34,461 nt of DNA from Planctomycetota bacterium (GTDB lineage: Bacteria; Planctomycetota; Planctomycetia; Pirellulales; Pirellulaceae): contig JACNKX010000130.1 in the NCBI GenBank assembly GCA_014381825.1, positions 1 to 34,461 of the forward strand, written 5' to 3'. Numbering within the stretch: the first letter of the stretch is position 1; each line of letters opens with the position of its first letter. The translations under genes and the position numbers were made by a program. A model generated the notes under the pieces. The model worked only from the letters and a program-made list of their open reading frames with translations, was not told the DNA's origin and did not search any database. This document shows, piece after piece, positions 1-8,254 of the stretch.

Positions 1-372
1 ATGGTCCTCTCTCTTGTGTCTCTTGTTTTCAATGGTTTTGGGGACATACCAGGGGTCAGGTGTCTTTGGATCAACAGCGATATGAGTAACTTTTTAGTTG
101 ATGCGCACAGTCTGTCACAGATTCTCGGCACTATGTTAGTACATCCCGAGTGTTGCACGAACGCCTTACAATCACTCCGCGGATGTGAATTGCGTGATTC
201 CGCAACGGACTTGGTTCTTCTTCGAGTAATTGCGGATCTAACTGCCGCTGCTGAACGACCAGTTCCAGACAAGATTGTTCAAACACTGCGTCAGCAGGGC
301 TTATTGGAAAATATTAGTGGAGTGAAGCATGTCGCGCAGTTGGATTGCGCTGCTACGAATTCTGTCGAGTGA
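1..372 (+). CDS. DnaB N-terminal-domain-like fragment
   Basis: This is a short protein of 123 residues if read from the ATG at the window edge, or 96 residues from the ATG at 82; neither start has a clear Shine-Dalgarno site. From about residue 36 to the end it resembles the helical N-terminal domain of replicative DnaB helicases: a LGTML core followed by a Pro, a helical middle, then LRQQGLLENISGVKHVAQL, which parallels the family's 'L-RQGxLxxVGGxxYLAxL' segment, and a closing ATNSVE like the family's 'TPSAANVE'. It stops there, so the linker and RecA-like ATPase domain are absent. The same frame stays open for another 44 codons after the TGA (373-504). It may be a decayed helicase gene or a free-standing domain. 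The assignment rests on my alignment from memory and is tentative. Confidence 0.4.
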   Translation: MVLSLVSLVFNGFGDIPGVRCLWINSDMSNFLVDAHSLSQILGTMLVHPECCTNALQSLRGCELRDSATDLVLLRVIADLTAAAERPVPDKIVQTLRQQGLLENISGVKHVAQLDCAATNSVE

Positions 373-504
373 CCGTTCAGTTGGTGCTTTAAGAAGGCAG
401 TCCTCCATGCCAGTGCATGGCAGAAGAAACACCGACTCGCAATGTCTACTAATCTCGAGCGGAGAAAGAGCATTCGATCAGCGAAGCAAATATTCAAGCC
501 TGGA

Positions 505-1118
505 TGAGTTGGGACATGCCCATCTTGTCAGAGAATCCAAAGACTTCAGTTGCCCTAAGATGTGAACGGCAATTGAAAATGCTAGCGCTTTGGCGGGGAT
601 TGGAGTGCAATCGCGAAACGGCGACGGCGAGCCCACAGTCGGCGACCGAGGCCCCTTTGCAAACGCTTTCGGTGTAGCTCAAGCCGTGCCCTACAAATAC
701 AATCACCGTCGCTTCAATGCGTTCAGCTTTGGTTAGGTGTGGCATCGGATGTACGAACCGTTGGCTGGAACAACATCTACTGAGAGCCCAAGGGTGATCT
801 CGCGAATTCGATTCCGATATTCACTTCGCTCGGCGGTTTCCATCCTGACACTTGCTTGCGTGATTGCTGGGACACGGCACAATTGCCGACATCGAGCCAC
901 CGAGGACGTCGAAGCCGCAACTGGCTGGCCGCCCAGCGTTGTTGCGCCATCTCTCCTACGCACTATCACTCGTGACAACGTCACTGTGCGGCGCACGTTT
1001 CACGTTTGGTGCTTCGGTGCCGTCATCGACTTGCCCTTCAGGTCCGAATATCCAGAGCCGAACCCATTCATTATCACCGTTCAGCCACGAATCATCATCG
1101 ATTCCGAACCGCCATTGG
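505..1118. other. Non-coding or degenerate stretch with no supported gene
   Basis: Open frames exist on both strands here (roughly 494-745 minus, 733-996 minus, 737-1144 plus), but none has a good ribosome binding site, a recognisable domain, or a length that stands out, and they overlap one another. The minus frame from 745 starts with a helix-turn-helix-like segment (LTKAERIEA), which could be a remnant of a DNA-binding or transposase protein. I see no gene I can defend. Confidence 0.5.
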
Positions 1119-1298
1119 AAGGCTTAGGATCGTTCGAGAAATAGCTGTCAAGTATTCTCTACGATCATCACACCGTGATGGCTACTGTAGCCATCACTTT
1201 CCAAGTGATCAGCGCTTCGCCTGGGGGGCTCATCACTCGGAGAGTGATGGCCACTATTGAATTCGCGACAGCTATTTCTCGAACGATCCTTAGGCCTT
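1119..1298. repeat. Palindromic MITE-like element with 24-bp terminal inverted repeats
   Basis: The outer arms are a perfect 24-bp inverted repeat: 1126-1149 (starts AGGATCGTTCGAGAAA) matches the reverse complement of 1267-1290. With a one-base gap the arms extend to about 1119-1149 and 1267-1298. Between them lie further hairpins: 1166-1180, 1175-1197 (10-bp arms, 3-base loop), 1193-1209 and 1231-1249. All are built from alternating CATCAC and GTGATG units. No transposase is encoded and no clear target-site duplication was found. The form fits a non-autonomous miniature element or a REP-like palindromic repeat. It lies about 40 bp beyond the 3' end of the azurin-cytochrome gene on the minus strand, where it could also act as an RNA-stabilising or terminating structure. 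Confidence 0.75.
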
Positions 1299-1337
1299 AA
1301 TCGCCTGTGACGGCGCCGAATGCTTGTTGGCCTAAAG

Positions 1338-3272
1338 CTACTCGTCAGCGGGCGACGTCCCAGCGTATTCGAGATAGCTGAGCAACTCGAAGATTTCGTC
1401 CTTGGTAAATCGATCGAGCAACGCCTTGGGCATCATGGACTTGGAAGACTTTTCGATTTCGTCGATGTCGTCTCGCTTGACGACCGTCGGGGCGGGGGCT
1501 TCCGGATTCACAACCACCGAGACGCTGTCCTTGTCCTCGGATTTAACGATTCCGGTTAATATCAAGCCGTCGAGGGTGATGATGACTTGGACCGCGAACT
1601 TTGGATCGATTTTGTGAGACGGATCGATGATCTCGCGAAGCACGCCGAGGTGATCTCCCTTCCAACGCTTAAAGACATCACTCAACTCGGGCCCGACTGC
1701 TCCGCCTTGACCGGCGACTTTGTGACACTGGGCGCAGGTTGCCTCTTTGTAGATGCGAGCGCCGATCTCGGGGCTTCGACCGCGGAGATTATTGGCGACG
1801 TCACCCGACAGATCTTCAAACGTCCAGTTCTGTACGAAGGAACGATTGTTCCCCGTGGGGTCGGTTGGCTCTGTGGGATTCTTTGACCATGCATCAAGAT
1901 CGTCGACAACAATCATGACGCCGTACATCCGCATCCAATGCCGAGGAAACGTACAGACGTAAGGATACTCGCCTGGCTCAGTCGGAGCGGTGAAGGTCAA
2001 CCTCGCCTGTTGATGAGGCTGGACCATGTCCGTGTAGAACAGAACGTTCTCAGTTTTCGGAACGTAAGGAGTTCCGCCGGGGTTCTGCGTGAGCGTTGCT
2101 CCCGTGATCGCGACTTCCTTCAGCGCACCAGGCACTGTGATTACGAAGTTGTGTGGCATGAGATCTTCGTTGTTCAGAACAATTTGGACAGGCCGTCCAG
2201 CTTCCACGGCGAAGTACGCGGTGTCGTATCGCATCTCCTCTTCGACGGTGTTGATTCGCACAACACGAACGGTCACTGCACGAAGACGGTCGCGATAGGA
2301 ACGAGCCTCGGCAGTCGGTATCAAAGCGATCAATTGATCTGCCAGTTGCATCGCGTCCACGAACTGGTCGGTTGTTCGTTGGGCAGCAGGTGTCGTCTCG
2401 GCGTGTTGGACGAGGACGTCAACAAGTTGGCTTGCGGTTTTAGCATCCCGCTTATTCTTGGGAATGCGAAGCAGCGTCCTGACGGCGACCGTGCGATAGG
2501 CAGCGTCCGCCACGAAGGGAGCGACAATTTGAAAATTCGCCTCGATACTCGCCGGTACTGAAGCAAGAGCAGTTATCGCAGCTTTGCGGACGTTCATTGC
2601 GTTGTTGTCGCCAAGCAAGCTGACAACCGACTGGCGCAAACTGCCGCGAACTACTGCCTTGGGAACGAGCGGTACGGCGGCAAGATAATCGAGTGTCGCA
2701 TCGGCGTCCTCGCTCGCGGTCCTCCAAGCTCCGTCTGCTCGCCCAGCCACGATCAATCCTGCATATCCCGTGGAGCGAAGAACCTGACTTTCCGACTTGG
2801 TGGCTCCCATGAGCGAGTCCGCCTTTGCAGACAGTACGTTGGTCGGTTCCCTCAATAACATCGCGGCGAGTTGCCGACCGACGCGTTGCTGTTCTTTGTC
2901 GTCGTCTTTCAGTTCGTGCAACGTCGCCAGTAACTCCGTCACGGCATCGGTCTTGTTGATTACGATTAAACCCTTTAGAGCTTCTTCGCGATCTTGCTGT
3001 GCCATGCCAGCACGAGTCAGGATTGCGGCGTAGACTGGAGCGTACTTTGGATCGTCCGTTGCACGTTCGACCATCAGGAGTCGTGCATTCGTCAATCGAT
3101 TCAGTTGGTACGCGACGACGCGAGCGCTTTTGTCCAGAAAGATCCGCGGTGGCGGCTCGGTCGGCTTGTCGCCGTGATTACCATGGTCGTGATGGTGCTC
3201 TTGTGCCAATGCACTCGCGAGGGAAAGGGCCAGCAGAAGGCACGGAAGTGCAGGAAAAATGCCTCTTCTCAT
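1338..3272 (-). CDS. Exported HEAT / azurin-like cupredoxin / cytochrome c (PVC-type heme-binding) protein
   Basis: The start is the ATG at 3272, because it gives a clean signal peptide (MRRGIFPALPCLLLALSLAS, cut near residue 23); the frame continues upstream but without sensible sequence. The mature 644-residue protein begins with a His-rich stretch (EHHHDHGNHGD), followed by a helical HEAT-like region to about residue 340. A cupredoxin domain follows, with azurin-type copper ligands His374 (MPHNFV), Cys440, His445 and Met449 (CTFPRHWMRM, the C-x4-H-x3-M spacing of azurin). The C-terminus is a PVC-type c-heme domain with CAQCH at 513-517 and a likely Met ligand in SKSMMP near 615. It should act in the periplasm as an electron-transfer protein. 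It lies downstream of, and on the same strand as, the PVC dehydrogenase gene; together the two cover the domains usually found in one protein. Confidence 0.9.
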   Translation of the reverse strand: MRRGIFPALPCLLLALSLASALAQEHHHDHGNHGDKPTEPPPRIFLDKSARVVAYQLNRLTNARLLMVERATDDPKYAPVYAAILTRAGMAQQDREEALKGLIVINKTDAVTELLATLHELKDDDKEQQRVGRQLAAMLLREPTNVLSAKADSLMGATKSESQVLRSTGYAGLIVAGRADGAWRTASEDADATLDYLAAVPLVPKAVVRGSLRQSVVSLLGDNNAMNVRKAAITALASVPASIEANFQIVAPFVADAAYRTVAVRTLLRIPKNKRDAKTASQLVDVLVQHAETTPAAQRTTDQFVDAMQLADQLIALIPTAEARSYRDRLRAVTVRVVRINTVEEEMRYDTAYFAVEAGRPVQIVLNNEDLMPHNFVITVPGALKEVAITGATLTQNPGGTPYVPKTENVLFYTDMVQPHQQARLTFTAPTEPGEYPYVCTFPRHWMRMYGVMIVVDDLDAWSKNPTEPTDPTGNNRSFVQNWTFEDLSGDVANNLRGRSPEIGARIYKEATCAQCHKVAGQGGAVGPELSDVFKRWKGDHLGVLREIIDPSHKIDPKFAVQVIITLDGLILTGIVKSEDKDSVSVVVNPEAPAPTVVKRDDIDEIEKSSKSMMPKALLDRFTKDEIFELLSYLEYAGTSPADE

Positions 3273-3551
3273 CAATTCAATCTCGTGTAGTCGTGGTTGT
3301 CGAATGTGGAGTGTCAGAGATGTTTCATGCACCTCTATTGTAATCCAGAGCGCCGAACGTCGCTTCTGAGTCTCAATTGTGCTTCGGGAGTCAAGTTGTG
3401 GGAAGCCGGGGTTGAAGTGGCAAATGGGATGAACACCAATCGCCGCTGATAAGACGACGCCTTGGGAGGTAGACAGCCGTCGAAAGATCACGCCAACTCT
3501 TTCTTGATCCGTAAATGTTGACTTATTGCTTAGCGTTCTCTCATTCCCAGC

Positions 3552-6206
3552 TCAGAACTGCTCCAACTGCCGCATTGTTTCGTCGAGCGTGAACTCGATG
3601 TACTTGTCGGTCCGATGATTCAAGACTTCCAAGGCAACTTCGGCGGCTTCCGGTGAACGAAAGAAGCTGCAGGCGCGAACGGCTTCGAGTCGGACTCGCG
3701 GATGCTCGTCGTTGGCTTGCACTTTGAGCAAAGCGAGCGGGTCCTTCACGTGTGCTCGCCACAATGCAAGGACGTCCGTTGCGGCGGCGCGGGCGTGGAA
3801 ATCGGAAGAACGAAGGAGCTGCTTCAGTAACGATTCGTCGATCGCAACATGAGACTGCTGAACCCAAAGAGCTTCCAGTAAGTGATGCTGATCGGCGTCC
3901 GAAGATGCGTCGAGCGAAGCAACGAAACTTGCAACGGCAGGCACAACTTCTGCAGTGTCGCGAGAGGCCAATTCACGACGTGTGCGATAACGAGTACGAT
4001 CCTCCGGAGCCTTCAACAAGTTAACTAATTGGCTAGTTGGAACGCCAGCAATCTTCCCCGGTTCGACCAATTCGTTACCAGCGTAGCGAATCCGCCAGAT
4101 GCGACCGTGGCTGTGATCACGATTCGGATCGCGAAGGTTGTGCTGCAAGTGACCGATCAAAGCATTTTGCCAATCGCAAATGTAGAGAGCTCCATCCGGT
4201 CCGAACTGCAGGTCGACAGGCCGGAAGTTGCCGTACGTGCATTCGACGAGATTGCCTTTGTAGTCGCCCCCGATTCCAGAACCATCATCTTTCAAGCCGT
4301 ACTGCATGATGCCTAGCAAGCCAATGACATTGTTGACCAAGTAATCGCCTTGAGCCTCCTCCGGGAAGTTGCGGCTGGAAACAATTTCGACACCGGCTGA
4401 TGGTCGTGCGATCTTCTCAAGGAACTGCGGGTAGGGTTTCTCCTTCTTGTTGCGTCGACCGCGCAAACGATTTGGAAAATCGAGACGGCCAGTGATCGGT
4501 GTCATGTAGAAGTGTTGGCCCGATGTGCCATCGGTGACGAAGTCCTGGCCCCATTTGTCGAATACATGCCCCCAAGGGTTCGTAAAGTTGAACGTCGAAT
4601 AGATATCGAACTGTTCGCTTCGCGGCTGATAGCTCCAGACGGCTCCTTCGCGACTGCGAATCGGCCCGTTGTAGGTCTCAATGCCCGAGAACTTAAAAAT
4701 CCCTTCCATGCAATGCAACGTGCCACCAGGACTCCACTCGAATGCTCCAAGCCCGTGATGCGAGTCAGCGGTGTCGAAGCCAACGAGCTGTCGAACGCGT
4801 ACGTCAGCTTTGTCGTCGCCGTCCGTATCCTTTAAGAACAAGATGTCAGGCTGCACAGCGACGTACGCTCCTCCCTGACCAAGCTCGAAGCCTGTTGGCT
4901 GATGCAATCCGCCGGCAAACGTCTTGCACTCGTCGGCGTCACCATCGCCATCGTGATCCTCGAAAATGAGCAGTTTGTCGTCGAGCTTCGACTTCGGTTG
5001 CCAATGTGGATACGACGACATGGTGGACACCCAGAGTCGCCCCTTGCTATCAAAGTTGAGCGAAATCGGATTGGCTAACTCCGGGAACTGCTCCTCGGAT
5101 GCAACCAGATTGATCTCGTAACCGTCCGCCAGCTTAAAATGCTTCAGCTGTTCTTTGGCAGGAAGGTACGTCAGCTGGCCGCGTTTCTGATCGTTTCCTT
5201 TATTCTCGAAGTCAGTGCCGACGTTGGACTTCACGTTGAGAAACGGAAGCGTGTCACTGTCGTCAACCTGTGCCGCGACACGCTCACCTCGAGCGATCTT
5301 CCAAACACGAGCCTCGCGATTTGCAGTCATCTGATCAAGGATGGCGAGTTCTCGTTCCATCACGTCACGATTGCGATAGGTGCCTTCGAATCCTGCTTCA
5401 CCACGTTTGCCGTAAATCGAGAACCCGTTGACTGCTCGGTACCGGTGCCACCAATGGAAGTTCTTGTCATCCGTCTCGGCTTTCACTGACAAGTTGATGT
5501 CACTTGGAGCGTCATCGCGCCCGAATAATGCTTTGTCGAGAATGAAGGCGAACTTTTGATAGCCTGCTTCATTGAAGTGAACACTGTTTGACGTGAGCTG
5601 TTCGTCGCTCGCATCGAACAGTCGCAACGTGGGGGCAAACACGTCAACGAACGTTGCGCCGCTGGCCTCGGCAACTTCGGCGATCGCCTTGGTGTAGATC
5701 GCCAAATCAGCATTCAGCTCCTCGCCATTTGGGATGTGTTTGTTGCCAACGTCTTCTGCCGCGATCGGCGAAACGAGGACTACTTGAGCATTTCCTTTGC
5801 CGCTGTAATCTTGCGATCGCGTGTGCTCGACGAGTTCCTGCAGATCTTTCTTAAACTGGATAAGTCCTTTCTCACCCTGAAAGGCTTCGTTGAAGCCGAA
5901 GAAGTAGATGACCACATCGGCCTTGTTCTGCTTGAGATGATCATCCGGCGAACCGAAGTTCTGCGAACGTGGACGGACGGTGATTTCGTCTGCTGGGAAA
6001 CAAAGGTTTCGCACGACGAGTTCGTGTTTTGAAAAACGTTGATGTAGCAGCGATTCCCAGTAATTGTGGTGCTGCATCCTTTCCCCAAGCGCATTTCCGA
6101 CGAGACAAATATGGTCACCTTTGCCAAGATCAAGCGGAGCGGCAAAGGTGGTGCGAGTAAGAGCGATCACTGTGAGAGCAAGGACTGCGAATGCGAGCTT
6201 CTTCAT
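3552..6206 (-). CDS. PVC-type membrane-bound dehydrogenase with N-terminal SGNH-like domain and HEAT repeats
   Basis: An 884-residue exported protein with signal peptide MKKLAFAVLALTVIALTRTTFA. Residues about 25-230 form an SGNH/GDSL-hydrolase-like domain. Its first block reads GNALGERMQ instead of GDS and its last reads NSVHFN instead of DxxH, so hydrolase activity is doubtful, although this form is common in PVC proteins. Residues about 356-690 are the beta-propeller-like dehydrogenase domain (HFKLADGYEINLVAS, SLNFDSKGRLWV, DSHHGLGAFEWSPGG, LQFGPDGALYICDW), with calcium-binding-like loops DHDGDGDAD and DTDGDDKAD. HEAT-like helices fill about 700-884. The protein ends at DETMRQLEQF, where related proteins normally continue into more helices and a CxxCH domain. 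No heme motif is present here; that part appears in the next gene. Substrate unknown, perhaps a sugar or alcohol. Confidence 0.88.
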   Translation of the reverse strand: MKKLAFAVLALTVIALTRTTFAAPLDLGKGDHICLVGNALGERMQHHNYWESLLHQRFSKHELVVRNLCFPADEITVRPRSQNFGSPDDHLKQNKADVVIYFFGFNEAFQGEKGLIQFKKDLQELVEHTRSQDYSGKGNAQVVLVSPIAAEDVGNKHIPNGEELNADLAIYTKAIAEVAEASGATFVDVFAPTLRLFDASDEQLTSNSVHFNEAGYQKFAFILDKALFGRDDAPSDINLSVKAETDDKNFHWWHRYRAVNGFSIYGKRGEAGFEGTYRNRDVMERELAILDQMTANREARVWKIARGERVAAQVDDSDTLPFLNVKSNVGTDFENKGNDQKRGQLTYLPAKEQLKHFKLADGYEINLVASEEQFPELANPISLNFDSKGRLWVSTMSSYPHWQPKSKLDDKLLIFEDHDGDGDADECKTFAGGLHQPTGFELGQGGAYVAVQPDILFLKDTDGDDKADVRVRQLVGFDTADSHHGLGAFEWSPGGTLHCMEGIFKFSGIETYNGPIRSREGAVWSYQPRSEQFDIYSTFNFTNPWGHVFDKWGQDFVTDGTSGQHFYMTPITGRLDFPNRLRGRRNKKEKPYPQFLEKIARPSAGVEIVSSRNFPEEAQGDYLVNNVIGLLGIMQYGLKDDGSGIGGDYKGNLVECTYGNFRPVDLQFGPDGALYICDWQNALIGHLQHNLRDPNRDHSHGRIWRIRYAGNELVEPGKIAGVPTSQLVNLLKAPEDRTRYRTRRELASRDTAEVVPAVASFVASLDASSDADQHHLLEALWVQQSHVAIDESLLKQLLRSSDFHARAAATDVLALWRAHVKDPLALLKVQANDEHPRVRLEAVRACSFFRSPEAAEVALEVLNHRTDKYIEFTLDETMRQLEQF

Positions 6207-6400
6207 AGTTTGCGATTCTCGATTTGGAAATGCGACGTTGAATGGCGGACCGATGCAGGCAGTTCATGGTAACTACTGAATCGCTGCATGGGCAACCTGA
6301 CGAAGCTATTGCGAATGGCAGTCGAAGGCCATTCGATACAATGACCGCCCATCGTTGCATCAGCTAGGAACTCGAAGGCTAAATCGCAGCCTCCTCGTCG

Positions 6401-6949
6401 TCATTTACTCTGGCACTCAGATACTTGGTTCCAGGGCATCTTTGAAATCAGCATTCCCATCGCGCAGGTGTCGGTAATGCCAGCGAACATCAAGCCAGCT
6501 CCGACAAATCCCGACAGCCCAAAGAAACCTGGATGGACGGCGAAGCCCAAAACAACTCCTGTCAGAATGAGAAAGCCAGCGGCAATGCGAACCTGACGTT
6601 CTAGCGACACCGCTTTCTTGCCGCGCTTCACCGGAAGTCCCGCTTCTTCCCACGCCAACGTCCCGCCTTCGACGTTGACGACGTTCTCGTGGCCGGATGC
6701 AACTAACTTCTCGCAGGCTTTTGCCGCGCGGCCACCGCTTCGGCAAATGACATATAACGGATTGGGCGATGAACCATTGCGATCTGACATCACAGTTTGT
6801 GGGTCAAACGCGTCGAGTGGGATGTTGCGTGCGAACTCAGCGTGGACTTCGCGGAACTCGACCGGTGTTCGGACATCGACTAATTCGACGGATTCGCCTC
6901 GTTGAATTAAGTCGTAAAGGTGTTTAGGTGTGATCGTTCGGTCAGTCAT
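6401..6949 (-). CDS. Rhodanese-domain protein with DUF2892-like membrane tail
   Basis: A 182-residue protein. The start is the ATG at 6949, chosen because GGAG lies 9 bases upstream; an upstream TTG at 6964 would swallow that site. Residues 5-110 are a rhodanese domain with the VDVRTPVEF entry motif and active-site loop CRSGGRA (Cys69), the usual cysteine that carries persulfide sulfur. The C-terminal part has two membrane helices (AAGFLILTGVVLGFAV and LSGFVGAGLMFAGIT) followed by TDTCAMGMLISKMPWN, as in DUF2892 proteins. This rhodanese-DUF2892 combination is a known bacterial arrangement thought to handle sulfane sulfur at the inner membrane. It diverges from the methyltransferase-rhodanese gene, so two rhodanese genes share one intergenic region. 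Confidence 0.93.
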   Translation of the reverse strand: MTDRTITPKHLYDLIQRGESVELVDVRTPVEFREVHAEFARNIPLDAFDPQTVMSDRNGSSPNPLYVICRSGGRAAKACEKLVASGHENVVNVEGGTLAWEEAGLPVKRGKKAVSLERQVRIAAGFLILTGVVLGFAVHPGFFGLSGFVGAGLMFAGITDTCAMGMLISKMPWNQVSECQSK

Positions 6950-7058
6950 GTGAATAGTCTCCAATTTTGGGGGAAGATCTGGCGATCCTCATCGGGCATG
7001 AAGACATTGTCGCAATAAGCATGCCAATCAGTAAGAGTGCAACCGAGATATGCAGCAT
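6942..7058 (-). CDS. Possible 38-residue membrane or lipoprotein-like peptide upstream of the rhodanese gene
   Basis: On the minus strand an ATG at 7058 opens a 38-codon frame whose TGA (6944-6942) lies just inside the rhodanese gene, overlapping its start by 8 bases, as seen in translationally coupled genes. The peptide begins with a hydrophobic segment, MLHISVALLLIGMLIATMSS, followed by a Cys and a polar tail (CPMRIARSSPKIGDYSHD). This resembles a very short signal-anchored or lipoprotein-like peptide. No good ribosome binding site precedes it. It may be a small protein, a leader peptide, or chance. Confidence 0.3.
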   Translation of the reverse strand: MLHISVALLLIGMLIATMSSCPMRIARSSPKIGDYSHD

Positions 7059-7160
7059 TCGTTTGAGATCAGAAGTGTTAAGCGTCGACGTCAGATGTTA
7101 AGTTAAAGGCTACCACTCCCGCTGCTTCCTCCCTCCGTGCCAACCGAAGAGGCCTTATCC

Positions 7161-8192
7161 ATGAGACGGGCATTCATTATCCAATTGGTTTCACTTGTCT
7201 TCGTCACGATCAACTGTTTTGCGCAGGACAAGAGTGTTAATCCGGACATCAACAAGTCATTTAAGAAGCCGGTTGTCAGCACGTTTGTCGAACGTTTCGA
7301 ACGAGAAGGCCGCGAAGTCTACGACCATCGTGAGGAGATCATCGAAGCGTGCCAACTGAAACCGGGTATGGTTGTAGCCGACATCGGCGCTGGTACGGGA
7401 TTATTCACTCGAATGATCGCGTCGCGTGTGACAGATCGCGGGCAGGTCATTGCTGTTGATATCGCGAAAGAGTTTGTAGATCACATCGAACAATCGTGCA
7501 AGGAAGAAGGACTCAAGAATGTGAAGGGAGTGGTTTGCGGGCCTGATTCAACTAAGTTGCCCGACAATTCAGTCGACTTAGCGTTCATCTGCGACGCCTA
7601 CCATCACTTCGAGTTTCCCTACAAAACGATGCGTTCTGTTTATCGATCTCTGAAGCCAGACGGACAGTTGGTTCTGGTCGACTTTGATCGTGTCGAAGGA
7701 AAGAGTTCCGATTGGATACTTAATCACCTGCGGGCTGGCAAAGCGACGTTCGTAGCGGAGATTGAAATTGCCGGCTTCGAAGTCACGGAAGAACGCGAGT
7801 TCTTAGAAACTTCTTACTGGATTCGCTTCACGAAGTCTGATCGCAAGACGGGCTCGAACCACACGACCGACTCAGTCGATGACATTAGGCGACTGCTGGC
7901 CGATGGAACGGCGAAACTGATCGATGTGCGAGAAGAAGATGAGTGGGCCGCCGGCCACCTCGCTGCCGCAGATCTTGTCCCGTTGAGCATGCTCCGCGGT
8001 CTGCCGCTAGATGAACTCAACACGAAACTTACCGACGAGTTGCCAAAGGATAAAATCATCTACTGCCATTGCCGTTCAGGTGGCCGAGTGCTTGCTGCTA
8101 CTCCGATCTTGAAACAGCTTGGCTACGACATTCGTCCACTCGCCTTTGGCTATTCCGCGCTCGTTGCCGAAGGGTTTAAGAAAGCTGAGTGA
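7161..8192 (+). CDS. Exported SAM-dependent methyltransferase fused to a rhodanese domain
   Basis: The start is the ATG at 7161, preceded by an AGAGG site; an in-frame GTG at 7137 is less likely. The 343-residue product has a signal sequence (RRAFIIQLVSLVFVTINCFA), then a class I methyltransferase fold: motif I VADIGAGTGLFTRM at about 72-85, the VIAVDI acidic strand, and DAYHHFEFP near 145. A C-terminal rhodanese domain (about 236-340) has IDVREEDEWAAGH and the loop CHCRSGGR with the predicted catalytic Cys304. Exported methyltransferases of this type occur in planctomycetes, but a periplasmic SAM enzyme is puzzling because SAM is cytoplasmic; the hydrophobic segment might instead be a membrane anchor. 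The rhodanese fusion suggests a sulfur, selenium or arsenic substrate, which is inference only. Confidence 0.9.
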   Translation: MRRAFIIQLVSLVFVTINCFAQDKSVNPDINKSFKKPVVSTFVERFEREGREVYDHREEIIEACQLKPGMVVADIGAGTGLFTRMIASRVTDRGQVIAVDIAKEFVDHIEQSCKEEGLKNVKGVVCGPDSTKLPDNSVDLAFICDAYHHFEFPYKTMRSVYRSLKPDGQLVLVDFDRVEGKSSDWILNHLRAGKATFVAEIEIAGFEVTEEREFLETSYWIRFTKSDRKTGSNHTTDSVDDIRRLLADGTAKLIDVREEDEWAAGHLAAADLVPLSMLRGLPLDELNTKLTDELPKDKIIYCHCRSGGRVLAATPILKQLGYDIRPLAFGYSALVAEGFKKAE

Positions 8193-8254
8193 TTTGAAGT
8201 CTTCTTCGTGGCGAGTCGGCGTTAACGGAGGTCAGCGATGGCTCGACGATGTGA

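Noticed and set aside
494-996. Two minus-strand open frames (745-494 and 996-733) that could be a small DNA-binding protein
   Set aside because: No ribosome binding site, no intact domain, and they overlap each other and a plus-strand frame; at most a degenerate remnant.
737-1144. Plus-strand frame of 135 residues ending in the palindromic element
   Set aside because: Composition is Arg/Ser-rich with no recognisable fold, and its stop codon comes from the repeat arm.
1938-2561. Plus-strand frame of 207 residues opposite the cupredoxin-cytochrome gene
   Set aside because: It lies wholly antisense to a well-supported gene and has no domain of its own.
6312-6335. 8-bp hairpin (CGAATGGC arms) between the rhodanese and dehydrogenase genes as a terminator
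   Set aside because: There is no T run downstream on the minus strand and the stem is short.
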